A DNA stretch of 10,210 nucleotides from Cyanobacteria bacterium OH_CFB_184 (GCA_023414155.1 JAEZOG010000114.1:1-10210); one strand, 5' to 3'; numbered from the stretch's first letter, positions 1 through 6,729 are shown. Translations and numbers: made by a program. Notes: generated by a model from the letters alone, not told the origin.

Positions 1-813
1 ACGGCTCAAAGAAACTTAACTGGTGCGACTAACGATTTAACAAAAAGTATCGAAAGATTAAGCAGTGGTTTCAAAATTAACAAAGCGGCTGATGATGCAG
101 CAGGATTATCAATCGCTACAAAAATGAACACACAAATTAGGGGTTCAGAAGTTGCTCAAAACAACATTCAGCAAGGGATTAACGTACTTCAAACAGCAGA
201 AGGCTTCTTAAGTGGTATCACTGATAACATCGACCGTATAAGAGACCTAGCAGTTCAAGCATCTAACGGTATCAACTCAACTGATTCTAAAAATGCGATC
301 ATCAAAGAAGTTACAGCTCGTATAGCTGAAATCGACAAACAAGCAAACGGTGCGGACTTCAACGGTGTAAAACTGTTCAACGGTAACACTAACCTAACTA
401 ATGGTTTAAGACTTCAAGTTGGTGCTAACGATGCAGCAGATATTAACAGCATCACTGTTAAAGATATCTTCAACAAAGCAGTAGCTACATCTTTAGGATT
501 GAAAACATCTGTTGCTGAAGCATTCAAAACTGCAACAACAGCAGCAGCATTCATTAAAGAATGTGACGCAGCTCTAAAAGATGTAACAACTAGAAGATCA
601 GAAATCGGAGCTTACCAAAACAGACTTGATGCTAACTATGAAGCATTAACAATATCTATGGAAAACTTATCAGCATCTAAATCTACTATCATGGACGTTG
701 ATGTTGCTAAAGAAGCTTCTAACTTAACTAAATCTCAAATCTTGCAACAGACAGCAACTTCGTTGCTAGCTCAAGCAAACCAAACACCAAGTATTGCACT
801 TTCATTAATATAA
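1..813 (+). CDS. Flagellin, 5'-truncated by the window edge
   Basis: Structural subunit of the flagellar filament, exported through the flagellar type III apparatus. The frame is open from base 1, so the true start lies upstream; the first ATG seen at 124 is internal. The N-terminal D0/D1 flagellin signature is visible (TAQRNLTGATND, IERLSSGFKINKAADDAAG), followed by the D1 segment with IDRIRDLAVQAS and EIDKQANGADFNGVKLFNG. The C-terminal half has IGAYQNRLD, DVDVAKEAS and the usual tail LLAQANQTPSIALSLI. The 270 residues present, plus roughly 20 missing ones, give a short flagellin with almost no variable D2/D3 insert, so the filament should be thin and smooth. A cysteine occurs in the C-terminal D1 part (IKECDAAL), which is uncommon in flagellins. 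C-ending codons (aac, atc, ttc) are more frequent than in neighbouring genes, as expected for high expression. A strong terminator follows at once, so this is the last gene of its transcript. Confidence 0.95.
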   Translation, partial: TAQRNLTGATNDLTKSIERLSSGFKINKAADDAAGLSIATKMNTQIRGSEVAQNNIQQGINVLQTAEGFLSGITDNIDRIRDLAVQASNGINSTDSKNAIIKEVTARIAEIDKQANGADFNGVKLFNGNTNLTNGLRLQVGANDAADINSITVKDIFNKAVATSLGLKTSVAEAFKTATTAAAFIKECDAALKDVTTRRSEIGAYQNRLDANYEALTISMENLSASKSTIMDVDVAKEASNLTKSQILQQTATSLLAQANQTPSIALSLI

Positions 814-837
814 TAAATAATGGCAATATAAGTAATT

Positions 838-868
838 GGCCCGAAGTTCATACTTCGGGCTTTTCTTT
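838..868 (+). terminator. Rho-independent terminator of the flagellin gene
   Basis: A perfect hairpin with arms GCCCGAAGT and ACTTCGGGC (9 bp, loop TCAT) is followed directly by TTTTCTTT. It lies 25 nt after the flagellin stop codon. Its GC-rich stem stands out from the AT-rich surroundings. Confidence 0.92.
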
Positions 869-961
869 GCAACTTTTTGCTGCCTAGTGCGTCTAATAAA
901 ACAAGGACACAAATCATTAATTTCATAATCTAACTTTAAACAGTTGAGTATTTACAAAACT

Positions 962-989
962 AAAAGGCCGGTACTACCCAGCCTTTTTT
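962..989 (-). terminator. Terminator of glnA, possibly bidirectional
   Basis: Read on the minus strand, an AAAAGGC arm and a GCCTTTT arm (7 bp) enclose a short inner GGT/ACC pairing, followed by further T-rich sequence. It lies about 20 nt beyond the glnA stop codon. On the plus strand the same hairpin ends in six Ts, so it could also stop any readthrough from the flagellin side. The roughly 100 nt between this and the flagellin terminator are AT-rich, and I see no gene or convincing promoter there. Confidence 0.75.
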
Positions 990-1008
990 CATTATTATAG
1001 TTAGATAA

Positions 1009-2373
1009 TTAACATCTTTCGAGGTACTTATCCAATTCCCATTGAGATACATATATTCTAAATGAATCCCATTCTTTAGCTTTAGCGTTTGTAAACTCAT
1101 TATAAATATGATCGCCAAGTGCTGATTTAGTTACAGTACTTTTTTCCATACACTCTAAAGCTTCGCTTAAGCTACCAGGAAGTGCATCGATTTTTTGTTT
1201 CTTTCTTTCCTTAGAAGTTAATTGATAGATATTACTTTCTACTGGTGCTGGCGGTTCTATTTTATTTTCAATACCGTCGATACAAGCTTCAAGTATAGCA
1301 GCAAATGCTAAGTATGGGTTACAACTTGGATCTGGAGATCTAAGCTCAACTCTTGTAGCATTTCCACGTTTTGCAGGAACTCTCAATAAAGCACTTCTAT
1401 TAGCTAATGACCAAGCTAAATACACAGGAGCCTCATAGCCAGGAACAAGTCTTTTGTAGCTATTAACAGTAGGGTTAGTTACTGCTGTGATACTTTTAAT
1501 ATGTTTTAATAAGCCGCCGATTGAATATAATGCATCTTTTGACAACTGATATGGGCTTGATTCATCATAAAAAGCATTTGTTCCATCTTTAAACAATGAT
1601 ACGTTACAGTGCATACCTGAACCATTAATTCCAAAAACAGGTTTTGGCATAAATGTAGCCATCAATCCATGTTTTGCAGCTACAGCTTTAACAGCGATCT
1701 TAAATGTAACAACATTATCAGCTGTTGTTAAGATATCTGCATATTTAAAATCAACTTCATGTTGGCTAGGTGCAACTTCGTGGTGAGAAGCTTCAATATC
1801 AAATCCCATTTCTTGAAGAGTTGCAACAATATCTCCACGAACATCTTCACCAAGATCATCAGGACCAACATCATAATATCCGGCTTTGTCGTGATTAATT
1901 GTTTTTGCTACACCATCTTGATTTTTAGCAAACAAGAAAAATTCTGCTTCAGGTCCCATATTCATAGTGAAACCAAGTTTTGCGGCCTTTTGCATAACTC
2001 TTTTCAGGTTACATCTCGGACAGCCTTCAAATGGAGTACCATCCGCATTGTGTATGTCACAAATTAGTCTTGCTACTTTACCCTCATCTTTGGTTCTCCA
2101 TGGAAGGATAGAAAATGTATTTTTATCAGGGAAGAAGAACATATCAGAAGTTTCGATGCTTCTAAAACCTTTGATAGATGAACCATCTAACATCATCTCA
2201 TTATTTAAAACTTTATCTATATGCACTGATGGAATAGCCAAATTCTTAACTTGTCCATTAATGTCCACGAATTGCAATCTAATAAATCTAACATCATGTT
2301 CTTCAATAAGACTCTTAATGTCTTCGTTTGAATAATTTTTACCACTCAACGGTACGTGTTTAAAATCACTCAT
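1009..2373 (-). CDS. glnA: Glutamine synthetase type I, alpha subtype
   Basis: ATP-dependent ligation of ammonium to glutamate, the central ammonium-assimilation step; the family forms cytosolic dodecamers. Of 454 residues, the N-terminal beta-grasp domain carries DGSSIKGF (63-70). The catalytic domain carries GPEAEFF (140-146; Glu142 and Glu144), HHEVAPSQHEVD (197-208; Glu199 and Glu206), FGINGSGMH (247-255), NSYKRLVPGYEAP (304-316) and RVELRSPDP (341-349). The C-terminus resembles B. subtilis GlnA (KEWDSFR, VSQWELDKYL) and lacks the adenylylation loop of the GSI-beta type. An upstream TTG at 2388 gives a longer frame, but AAAGGG sits 6 nt before the ATG at 2373, so I chose that ATG. Odd points: CPRC at 118-121, where B. 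subtilis has DPRN, and the Arg-62 equivalent appears displaced by one residue (FRS against FVR, from memory of the Bacillus sequence). The gene is probably monocistronic, with its own promoter and terminator. Confidence 0.96.
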   Translation of the reverse strand: MSDFKHVPLSGKNYSNEDIKSLIEEHDVRFIRLQFVDINGQVKNLAIPSVHIDKVLNNEMMLDGSSIKGFRSIETSDMFFFPDKNTFSILPWRTKDEGKVARLICDIHNADGTPFEGCPRCNLKRVMQKAAKLGFTMNMGPEAEFFLFAKNQDGVAKTINHDKAGYYDVGPDDLGEDVRGDIVATLQEMGFDIEASHHEVAPSQHEVDFKYADILTTADNVVTFKIAVKAVAAKHGLMATFMPKPVFGINGSGMHCNVSLFKDGTNAFYDESSPYQLSKDALYSIGGLLKHIKSITAVTNPTVNSYKRLVPGYEAPVYLAWSLANRSALLRVPAKRGNATRVELRSPDPSCNPYLAFAAILEACIDGIENKIEPPAPVESNIYQLTSKERKKQKIDALPGSLSEALECMEKSTVTKSALGDHIYNEFTNAKAKEWDSFRIYVSQWELDKYLERC

Positions 2374-2403
2374 GTTTAACCCTTTCAAATAAATAACCTT
2401 ACA

Positions 2404-2432
2404 ATATTACAAATTTTTTTTGGATATAGCAA
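2404..2432 (-). promoter_or_regulatory. Predicted sigma-70-type promoter of glnA
   Basis: On the minus strand, TTGCTA (2432-2427), a 17-nt spacer and TAATAT (2409-2404) form a good -35/-10 pair. Initiation would fall near 2397, leaving a leader of about 24 nt that contains the AAAGGG ribosome site of the ATG at 2373. So short a leader leaves no room for a glutamine riboswitch. Confidence 0.6.
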
Positions 2433-2439
2433 GTTATAA

Positions 2440-2456
2440 AGTGTTTTTGCAACACT
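2440..2456. promoter_or_regulatory. 17-bp palindrome between glnA and aroC, possible operator
   Basis: AGTGTT and AACACT are perfect 6-bp inverted arms around TTTGC. The site lies just upstream of both predicted divergent promoters, roughly 50 nt from each predicted start point, where a dimeric regulator could sit. It does not match the NtcA pattern GTA-N8-TAC or the Bacillus GlnR/TnrA pattern, so no regulator is named. A chance match in AT-rich DNA is possible. Confidence 0.3.
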
Positions 2457-2469
2457 ATATTTCAATTTA

Positions 2470-2498
2470 TTTACAATTGATGGATTTATCGCTACAAT
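2470..2498 (+). promoter_or_regulatory. Predicted sigma-70-type promoter of aroC-aroKB
   Basis: TTTACA (2470-2475), a 17-nt spacer and TACAAT (2493-2498) make a good promoter. The predicted start near 2505 gives a leader of about 14 nt with AAAAAGG 8 nt before the ATG at 2519. A transcript from here would not contain the upstream in-frame TTG at 2420, which supports the shorter aroC. Confidence 0.6.
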
Positions 2499-2518
2499 TA
2501 GGTAAAAAGGAAATAGTT

Positions 2519-3697
2519 ATGGTATTAAGATTTTTAACCTCCGGAGAATCTCATGGGCCTTGTTTAACCGCTATTATAGACGGTGTACCCGCCGGTTTTC
2601 AAATACAAGAGAGCTTTATAAACAAAGAGCTTCAAAAAAGACAAGTCGGATACGGCAGGGGTGATAGAATGAAAATCGAAAAGGATTCTGTCAAAATTCT
2701 ATCTGGAGTAAGGTTTTCAAAATCTATCGGAAGCCCGATATGTTTACAAATAGAAAACAAAGATTGGGCAAACTGGCAAATAGCAATGTCTTCTCAAGAA
2801 GTTGAAAAGACTGCTGAGAACGAACAAATAATAAAAGAAAAATCCATAACAAAAATAAGACCAGGACACGCTGACTATTCAGGAAGCATAAAATATGGAC
2901 ATTCAGACATCAGAAACATTTTAGAGCGCTCAAGCGCTCGAGAAACGACCACAAGAGTCGCTGTTGGTTCTGTTGCAAAAGCTATACTAAATGAATTTAA
3001 TATCAGCAGCTATTCTTTTGTCACTCAAATCGGTAAAGCAAAACTTTCAGTAGAAGACCACAAAAACCCAGACATAAACAAAATCGAAAATTCTGACTTA
3101 AGATGCCCTTCTGATAGTGTTTATGAACAAATGAAAACACAAATAGACACTGCAAAAGAACAAGGTGACACTCTTGGAGGAAGCTTTGAAATAAGATTCA
3201 AAAATGTACCTGTAGGACTTGGTTCTCACGTTCACTGGGACAGAAAAATCGATGGACTTATAGCTCAAGCTATTATGAGCATACCAGCAGTAAAATCCGT
3301 TGAAATCGGAATGGGTAGCGAAGTAGCAGAAAAATCAGGATCTCTAACACACGATGAAATATATTACGAAGATGGTAAATATTTAAGAAAAACAAATAAC
3401 GCAGGTGGTATTGAAGGCGGAATGACCAACGGAGAAGAAATAATTATAAAAGCTTCTATGAAAGCCATTCCTACTATGCAAAAAGCTCTAAATTCAGTAT
3501 GCATGGAAAGCCACCAACCATACAAGGCTCACTTTGAAAGATCTGATACCTGTGCTGTTCCTGCCTGCGCTGTAGTTGCAGAACATATGGCATCAATAGT
3601 TATTGCAAATGCATTTTTAGAAAAATTTGGGCAAGATAACATTGATGAAATTAAAATGAATTACACAAACTATTTAGAAACCATATCAAAGAGGTAA
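2519..3697 (+). CDS. aroC: Chorismate synthase
   Basis: Converts 5-enolpyruvylshikimate-3-phosphate to chorismate, the last shikimate-pathway step, using reduced FMN. The 392-residue product matches the family length and shows all signatures: LRFLTSGESHGP at the N-terminus, GRGDRM, RPGHADYSG (114-122; His117), ERSSARETTTRVA (136-148), GGIEGGMTNGE, and RSDTCAVPA (341-349; Asp343). The frame is open back to a TTG at 2420, but the extra 33 residues have no counterpart in the family. A ribosome site AAAAAGG lies 8 nt before the ATG at 2519, and a promoter lies in between, so I start there. The stop is 2 nt before the fused aroKB gene, and the last codons contain that gene's ribosome site; co-transcription and translational coupling are likely. 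Confidence 0.96.
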   Translation: MVLRFLTSGESHGPCLTAIIDGVPAGFQIQESFINKELQKRQVGYGRGDRMKIEKDSVKILSGVRFSKSIGSPICLQIENKDWANWQIAMSSQEVEKTAENEQIIKEKSITKIRPGHADYSGSIKYGHSDIRNILERSSARETTTRVAVGSVAKAILNEFNISSYSFVTQIGKAKLSVEDHKNPDINKIENSDLRCPSDSVYEQMKTQIDTAKEQGDTLGGSFEIRFKNVPVGLGSHVHWDRKIDGLIAQAIMSIPAVKSVEIGMGSEVAEKSGSLTHDEIYYEDGKYLRKTNNAGGIEGGMTNGEEIIIKASMKAIPTMQKALNSVCMESHQPYKAHFERSDTCAVPACAVVAEHMASIVIANAFLEKFGQDNIDEIKMNYTNYLETISKR

Positions 3698-3699
3698 TT

Positions 3700-5313
3700 T
3701 TGAGTAAAAAAAATATTGTACTCGTCGGAATGATGGGCAGCGGCAAAACCACTATTGCTAAAGCTCTAAAAAATAAAATGGACGATTTTTCTATCGTTGA
3801 TATAGACTCTGTTATAACTGAATTAGAAGGTAGAAGCATTAATCAAATCTTCGAAACAAACGGAGAAGAATACTTTAGACAAATAGAAAAACTAATAATT
3901 AAATCCTACGAAGATTTTTCAGAAAAGATTATATCAACAGGAGGTGGAACTTTTAATTCTGTAGAAAATATCGATTCATTGAAAAAAAACGGAATGGTTT
4001 TTTATCTTTCTGCAGATGAAGATACGCTTTATGAAAGAATTAAAAAAGAAAAAAACAGACCACTTTTAAAAGTAGATAATCCAAAGCAAAAAATAAAAGA
4101 ATTATTAAACGAAAGAGAAGATAATTATAAACTTGCTCATTTTGAAATAAGCACTTTAAATAAGTCAGCAGAACAAATAGCAGAAGAAATAATTTCACTT
4201 TTTGAGCAAAATAATCTAAACTTTTTAACCGTAAAAACCCCTGAAAAACCAGAAAACTCATACCCTATTGTGATTGAAGAAAATATTCTTGCTAATTCAG
4301 AATTAATAATCAAAAAGTATTGCGATTCTGACAAGTATTTAATAGTTACTAACTCTAAAGTAAACAGAATCCACGGTTATAACTTAAACATAACAAACTC
4401 AGAAAAAGTTATCCTAAAAGATGGAGAAATATACAAAAACTTTGAATCTTATCAGCAAATACTTGATAAAGCTATTGAAATGAAGTTGGGCAGACAAGAT
4501 GCAATCATTGCTTTTGGCGGGGGCGTCATTGGCGATATGGCAGGATTTGCAGCAGCTACCTACCAAAGAGGAATCAACTTCATTCAAATACCAACAACTT
4601 TATTATCACAAGTAGACTCTTCTGTAGGAGGCAAAGTAGCTATAAATCATCCTGAGGGCAAAAATATGATAGGATGTTTTTATCAGCCAAAACTAGTATT
4701 ATCAGACACTTCAACTTTAAAAACACTAGATAAAAGACAATTAAAAACGGGACTTTCTGAAGTAATAAAATATGCATTCATTGAAAAAACCTGCAATGCA
4801 AAGAGATACTATAACTTTTTTAACTACTTAAAAGTAAATAAAGAAATGATTCTCTCTCTTGACCCAATAATAATCGCTGAGATGATTGAAATATGCTGCA
4901 AACTCAAAAGCGCTGTCATATACCAAGATGAAAGGGAAAGCGGGTTAAGAGCAATTTTGAATTTTGGTCACACATTTGGCCATGCAATCGAAAAAGTGAC
5001 AAACTATGAAACATACACTCACGGTGAAGCTATTGCCATAGGTATGAAAATGGCGATTAATTTAAGCTACAAGTTAAATCTTATAGATACTGAATATTAC
5101 AACGACAGTATGGATTTGATAAACTCTTATAACCTCATTTATAAAATAGATAAAAAAGTTAGTGCAGAAGCCATATTAGATGCAATGTCTTTAGATAAAA
5201 AAATTCGCGCCAATAAAATCAGACTGGTCTTACCGATAGGTCAAGGCAAAGTCGATATTATGGAAAATATAGACTTAAATCATATAAAAGAAGTCGTGCA
5301 GCAAGAATTGTAA
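3700..5313 (+). CDS. aroKB: Bifunctional shikimate kinase / 3-dehydroquinate synthase fusion
   Basis: One 537-residue cytosolic polypeptide with two shikimate-pathway enzymes. Residues about 1-168 are shikimate kinase: P-loop GMMGSGKT (10-17), Asp34 and Asp36 of DID, EGRSINQIFETNGEEYFR with Arg60, GGG (81-83), the lid RPLL and EREDNY. Residues about 180-537 are 3-dehydroquinate synthase: FGGGVIGDMAGFAA, the PTTLLSQVDSSVGGK signature, and the expected zinc ligands Glu354 (LSEVIKY), a His of FGHTFGHA (His424/His428) and His441 (THGEA). Both active sites look complete, so each activity is expected. The start is a TTG with GAGG 5 nt upstream, in the end of aroC; the first ATG would remove part of the P-loop. 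Such fusions are known in some lineages (Thermotoga and bifidobacteria, from memory). With aroC this operon covers steps 2, 5 and 7 of the pathway. There is no hairpin after the gene; the next promoter overlaps its end. Confidence 0.95.
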   Translation: MSKKNIVLVGMMGSGKTTIAKALKNKMDDFSIVDIDSVITELEGRSINQIFETNGEEYFRQIEKLIIKSYEDFSEKIISTGGGTFNSVENIDSLKKNGMVFYLSADEDTLYERIKKEKNRPLLKVDNPKQKIKELLNEREDNYKLAHFEISTLNKSAEQIAEEIISLFEQNNLNFLTVKTPEKPENSYPIVIEENILANSELIIKKYCDSDKYLIVTNSKVNRIHGYNLNITNSEKVILKDGEIYKNFESYQQILDKAIEMKLGRQDAIIAFGGGVIGDMAGFAAATYQRGINFIQIPTTLLSQVDSSVGGKVAINHPEGKNMIGCFYQPKLVLSDTSTLKTLDKRQLKTGLSEVIKYAFIEKTCNAKRYYNFFNYLKVNKEMILSLDPIIIAEMIEICCKLKSAVIYQDERESGLRAILNFGHTFGHAIEKVTNYETYTHGEAIAIGMKMAINLSYKLNLIDTEYYNDSMDLINSYNLIYKIDKKVSAEAILDAMSLDKKIRANKIRLVLPIGQGKVDIMENIDLNHIKEVVQQEL

Positions 5314-5336
5314 GCTCTTTAAAATAATGTTATAAT
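5308..5336 (+). promoter_or_regulatory. Predicted strong promoter of surE-thiS, overlapping the aroKB stop
   Basis: TTGTAA (5308-5313), exactly 17 nt, and a perfect TATAAT (5331-5336). The -35 box consists of the last sense codon and the stop codon of aroKB. Predicted initiation is near 5343, giving a leader of about 20 nt with GAGG 6 nt before the surE ATG. It allows surE expression independent of the aro operon; no terminator separates the two. Confidence 0.72.
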
Positions 5337-5362
5337 GAATAAACAGTTTATTGAGGATTTCT

Positions 5363-6154
5363 ATGAAAATATTAATTTCAAACGATGACGGTATTATGGC
5401 AAATGGAATTAAAGCTTTAACTGAAGCTTTAAGCTTAGAACATGATGTTTATGTCGTTGCTCCAGACAGTGAAAGAAGCGCGGCAGGGCATTCGTTGACC
5501 TTGCATACTCCTCTTCGTGTGGAAGAATTAGAACCAAAATTTGGTGCAAAACGTAACTGGGTAACAACAGGAACTCCCGGTGACTGTGTAAAAATCGGAC
5601 TCAGTGCAATACTTGGCGAAGATGAAAAGCCTGATTTAGTAATTTCAGGAATAAACCATGGTCCAAACCTTGGAGCTGATATTTTATACTCAGGTACAGT
5701 AAGCTGCGCTATGGAAGGTGCAATGCTTGGTTTTCCAAGTATAGCAGTTTCTCTTGCAAGCTTAAGCTACGAAGAAGATTCATTTCAAGTTGCAGCACAG
5801 TTTATAAGAAAATTCCTTCCAAAAATAAAAGAAATAGATTTTCCTAAAAAAACTATATTAAACATAAATGTTCCGGCTCTTTCAGCTGAAGACATTGCAG
5901 GAGTGGCAATAACAAGATTAGGAACAAGAATGTTCACAGACGAATACGACAAAAGAGTTGATCCAAGAGGTAAAGTATACTACTGGATGGCCGGTGAATT
6001 GATTAAACACAATGAAAACGACGATTCTGACATCAACTCTGTAAGATGGAACAAAATATCAATAACTCCAATTACGTTTGAAATGACCCATAAAAGCATA
6101 ATGCCAGAACTAGAAGAAGCATTTTGTAAAGATGGAAAGTGCGATTGGTTATAA
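5363..6154 (+). CDS. surE: 5'/3'-nucleotidase SurE
   Basis: Metal-dependent phosphatase of the SurE family, which removes phosphate from nucleoside monophosphates (some members also act on short polyphosphate) and is linked to stationary-phase survival. The 263-residue length is typical. The metal-site residues are present: Asp8 and Asp9 in SNDDG, Ser39 in PDSERSAAGHS, and Asn98 in SGINHGPNLG. YSGTVSCAMEGAMLGFPSIAVS and LNINVP are family hallmarks. A TTG at 5351 could extend the frame by four residues, but GAGG lies 6 nt before the ATG at 5363, so that ATG is chosen. The C-terminus ends in CKDGKCDWL, a cysteine pair I do not recognise as part of the family core. The stop codon abuts the ATG of the next gene, implying translational coupling. 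Which nucleotide is preferred cannot be told from sequence. Confidence 0.95.
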   Translation: MKILISNDDGIMANGIKALTEALSLEHDVYVVAPDSERSAAGHSLTLHTPLRVEELEPKFGAKRNWVTTGTPGDCVKIGLSAILGEDEKPDLVISGINHGPNLGADILYSGTVSCAMEGAMLGFPSIAVSLASLSYEEDSFQVAAQFIRKFLPKIKEIDFPKKTILNINVPALSAEDIAGVAITRLGTRMFTDEYDKRVDPRGKVYYWMAGELIKHNENDDSDINSVRWNKISITPITFEMTHKSIMPELEEAFCKDGKCDWL

Positions 6155-6358
6155 ATGAAAATTGTATTAAACGGTGAACCTAGAGAAATTAAAGATGGTG
6201 CTTTTGTTTCTGATTTAATAAAAGAAATAAAAGAAATCCTTCCAAAAATCTTTGTAATCGAACTTAATGAAGAAGTAATCTACAAAGAAAACTACAAAAT
6301 AACAAGGCTCTCTTCTGGTGATAAAGTTGAAGTCGTTGTCTTCGCTGGTGGTGACTAG
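6155..6358 (+). CDS. thiS: ThiS/MoaD-like sulfur-carrier protein ending in Gly-Gly-Asp
   Basis: Small beta-grasp (ubiquitin-like) protein of 67 residues. MKIVLNGEPREIKDGAFVSDLI and the closing GDKVEVVVFAGG match ThiS, which carries sulfur as a C-terminal thiocarboxylate for thiazole synthesis. ThiS normally ends in Gly-Gly, the terminal glycine being adenylated and thiolated. Here an Asp (67) follows Gly65-Gly66, read clearly as ggt ggt gac tag. Either a protease trims the Asp, as in some other sulfur carriers, or the protein works differently. The ATG directly follows the surE stop with no gap and no strong ribosome site, so translation is probably coupled. No thiG, thiF, thiE or moa gene is in the window, so the pathway is inferred from similarity alone; MoaD or another carrier is an alternative. 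Its stop overlaps that of the opposing gene. Confidence 0.8.
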   Translation: MKIVLNGEPREIKDGAFVSDLIKEIKEILPKIFVIELNEEVIYKENYKITRLSSGDKVEVVVFAGGD

Positions 6359-6723
6359 CCGTCTATACCTATATTTTTTAGGTGTTCAATACAAGGATTT
6401 TTCAAGTCAACGATCGATATTACATCTATCCTGTAGTCGGTTTTTGTGATGCCTTTTTGCTCTATATAAGCCAATCCTGCCATATATATTTTTTTGATTT
6501 TTTGTGGGCTTATTGACTCTAATGGATGACCGAATGCGAGCCTTGAGCGAGTTTTGACCTCTACAAAAACAAGGGTATTTTTATCTTTTGCGATTATGTC
6601 GATTTCACTATTTTTAGAAAAGTGCCAATTAGTCTCGATTATTAAATAACCGAGTGATAACAAATAGTTTTTGGCGAGTTCTTCACCTGCATTGCCGATA
6701 ACTTTGTTTTTACTCATTTTCAT
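6355..6723 (-). CDS. YraN/UPF0102 family endonuclease-like protein
   Basis: About 122 residues, the usual UPF0102 size. GNAGEELAKNYLLSLGY (10-26) followed by SEIDIIAKDKNTLVFVEVKTRS (39-60) is the family core; Asp42 with Glu55-Val-Lys57 is the D...ExK pattern of the restriction-endonuclease-like fold. The common GEID is SEID here. FGHPLESI, PQKIKKI and YRIDVISI complete the pattern. The biochemical role of the family is poorly established; a nucleic-acid-processing function is inferred from the fold. Two ATGs are possible, at 6723 and 6717, and neither has a recognisable ribosome site. An extended -10 promoter places the transcript start near 6723, so the message may be leaderless or nearly so. 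The gene converges on thiS, with stop codons sharing the CTAG at 6355-6358. Confidence 0.88.
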   Translation of the reverse strand: MKMSKNKVIGNAGEELAKNYLLSLGYLIIETNWHFSKNSEIDIIAKDKNTLVFVEVKTRSRLAFGHPLESISPQKIKKIYMAGLAYIEQKGITKTDYRIDVISIVDLKNPCIEHLKNIGIDG

Positions 6724-6729
6724 TAACTA

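Noticed and set aside
861..961. Possible small RNA or gene between the two terminators
   Set aside because: No open frame, hairpin or promoter pair could be supported in this AT-rich spacer.
1759..2335. Two plus-strand open frames (1759-2067 and 1967-2335) opposite glnA
   Set aside because: They lie wholly antisense to a glutamine synthetase with complete family motifs, overlap each other, and have no recognisable protein features or ribosome sites.
2374..2403. Possible glutamine riboswitch upstream of glnA
   Set aside because: The predicted leader is only about 24 nt, too short for that RNA, and no stem structure is visible.
2420..2518. 33-residue N-terminal extension of AroC from a TTG
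   Set aside because: The predicted promoter lies inside this stretch, the family starts at the LRFLTSGESHGP motif, and a good ribosome site serves the ATG at 2519.
2924..2939. Inverted repeat GAGCGCT-CA-AGCGCTC inside aroC
   Set aside because: It encodes the invariant ERSSARE signature of chorismate synthase, so protein constraint explains it; there is no T-run after it.
4040..4334. Leftward open frames opposite aroKB
   Set aside because: Antisense shadows of AT-rich lysine- and glutamate-rich coding sequence; their Phe/Leu-rich translations are what such reversals give. The same applies to the leftward frames at 3651-3839 and 6972-7181.
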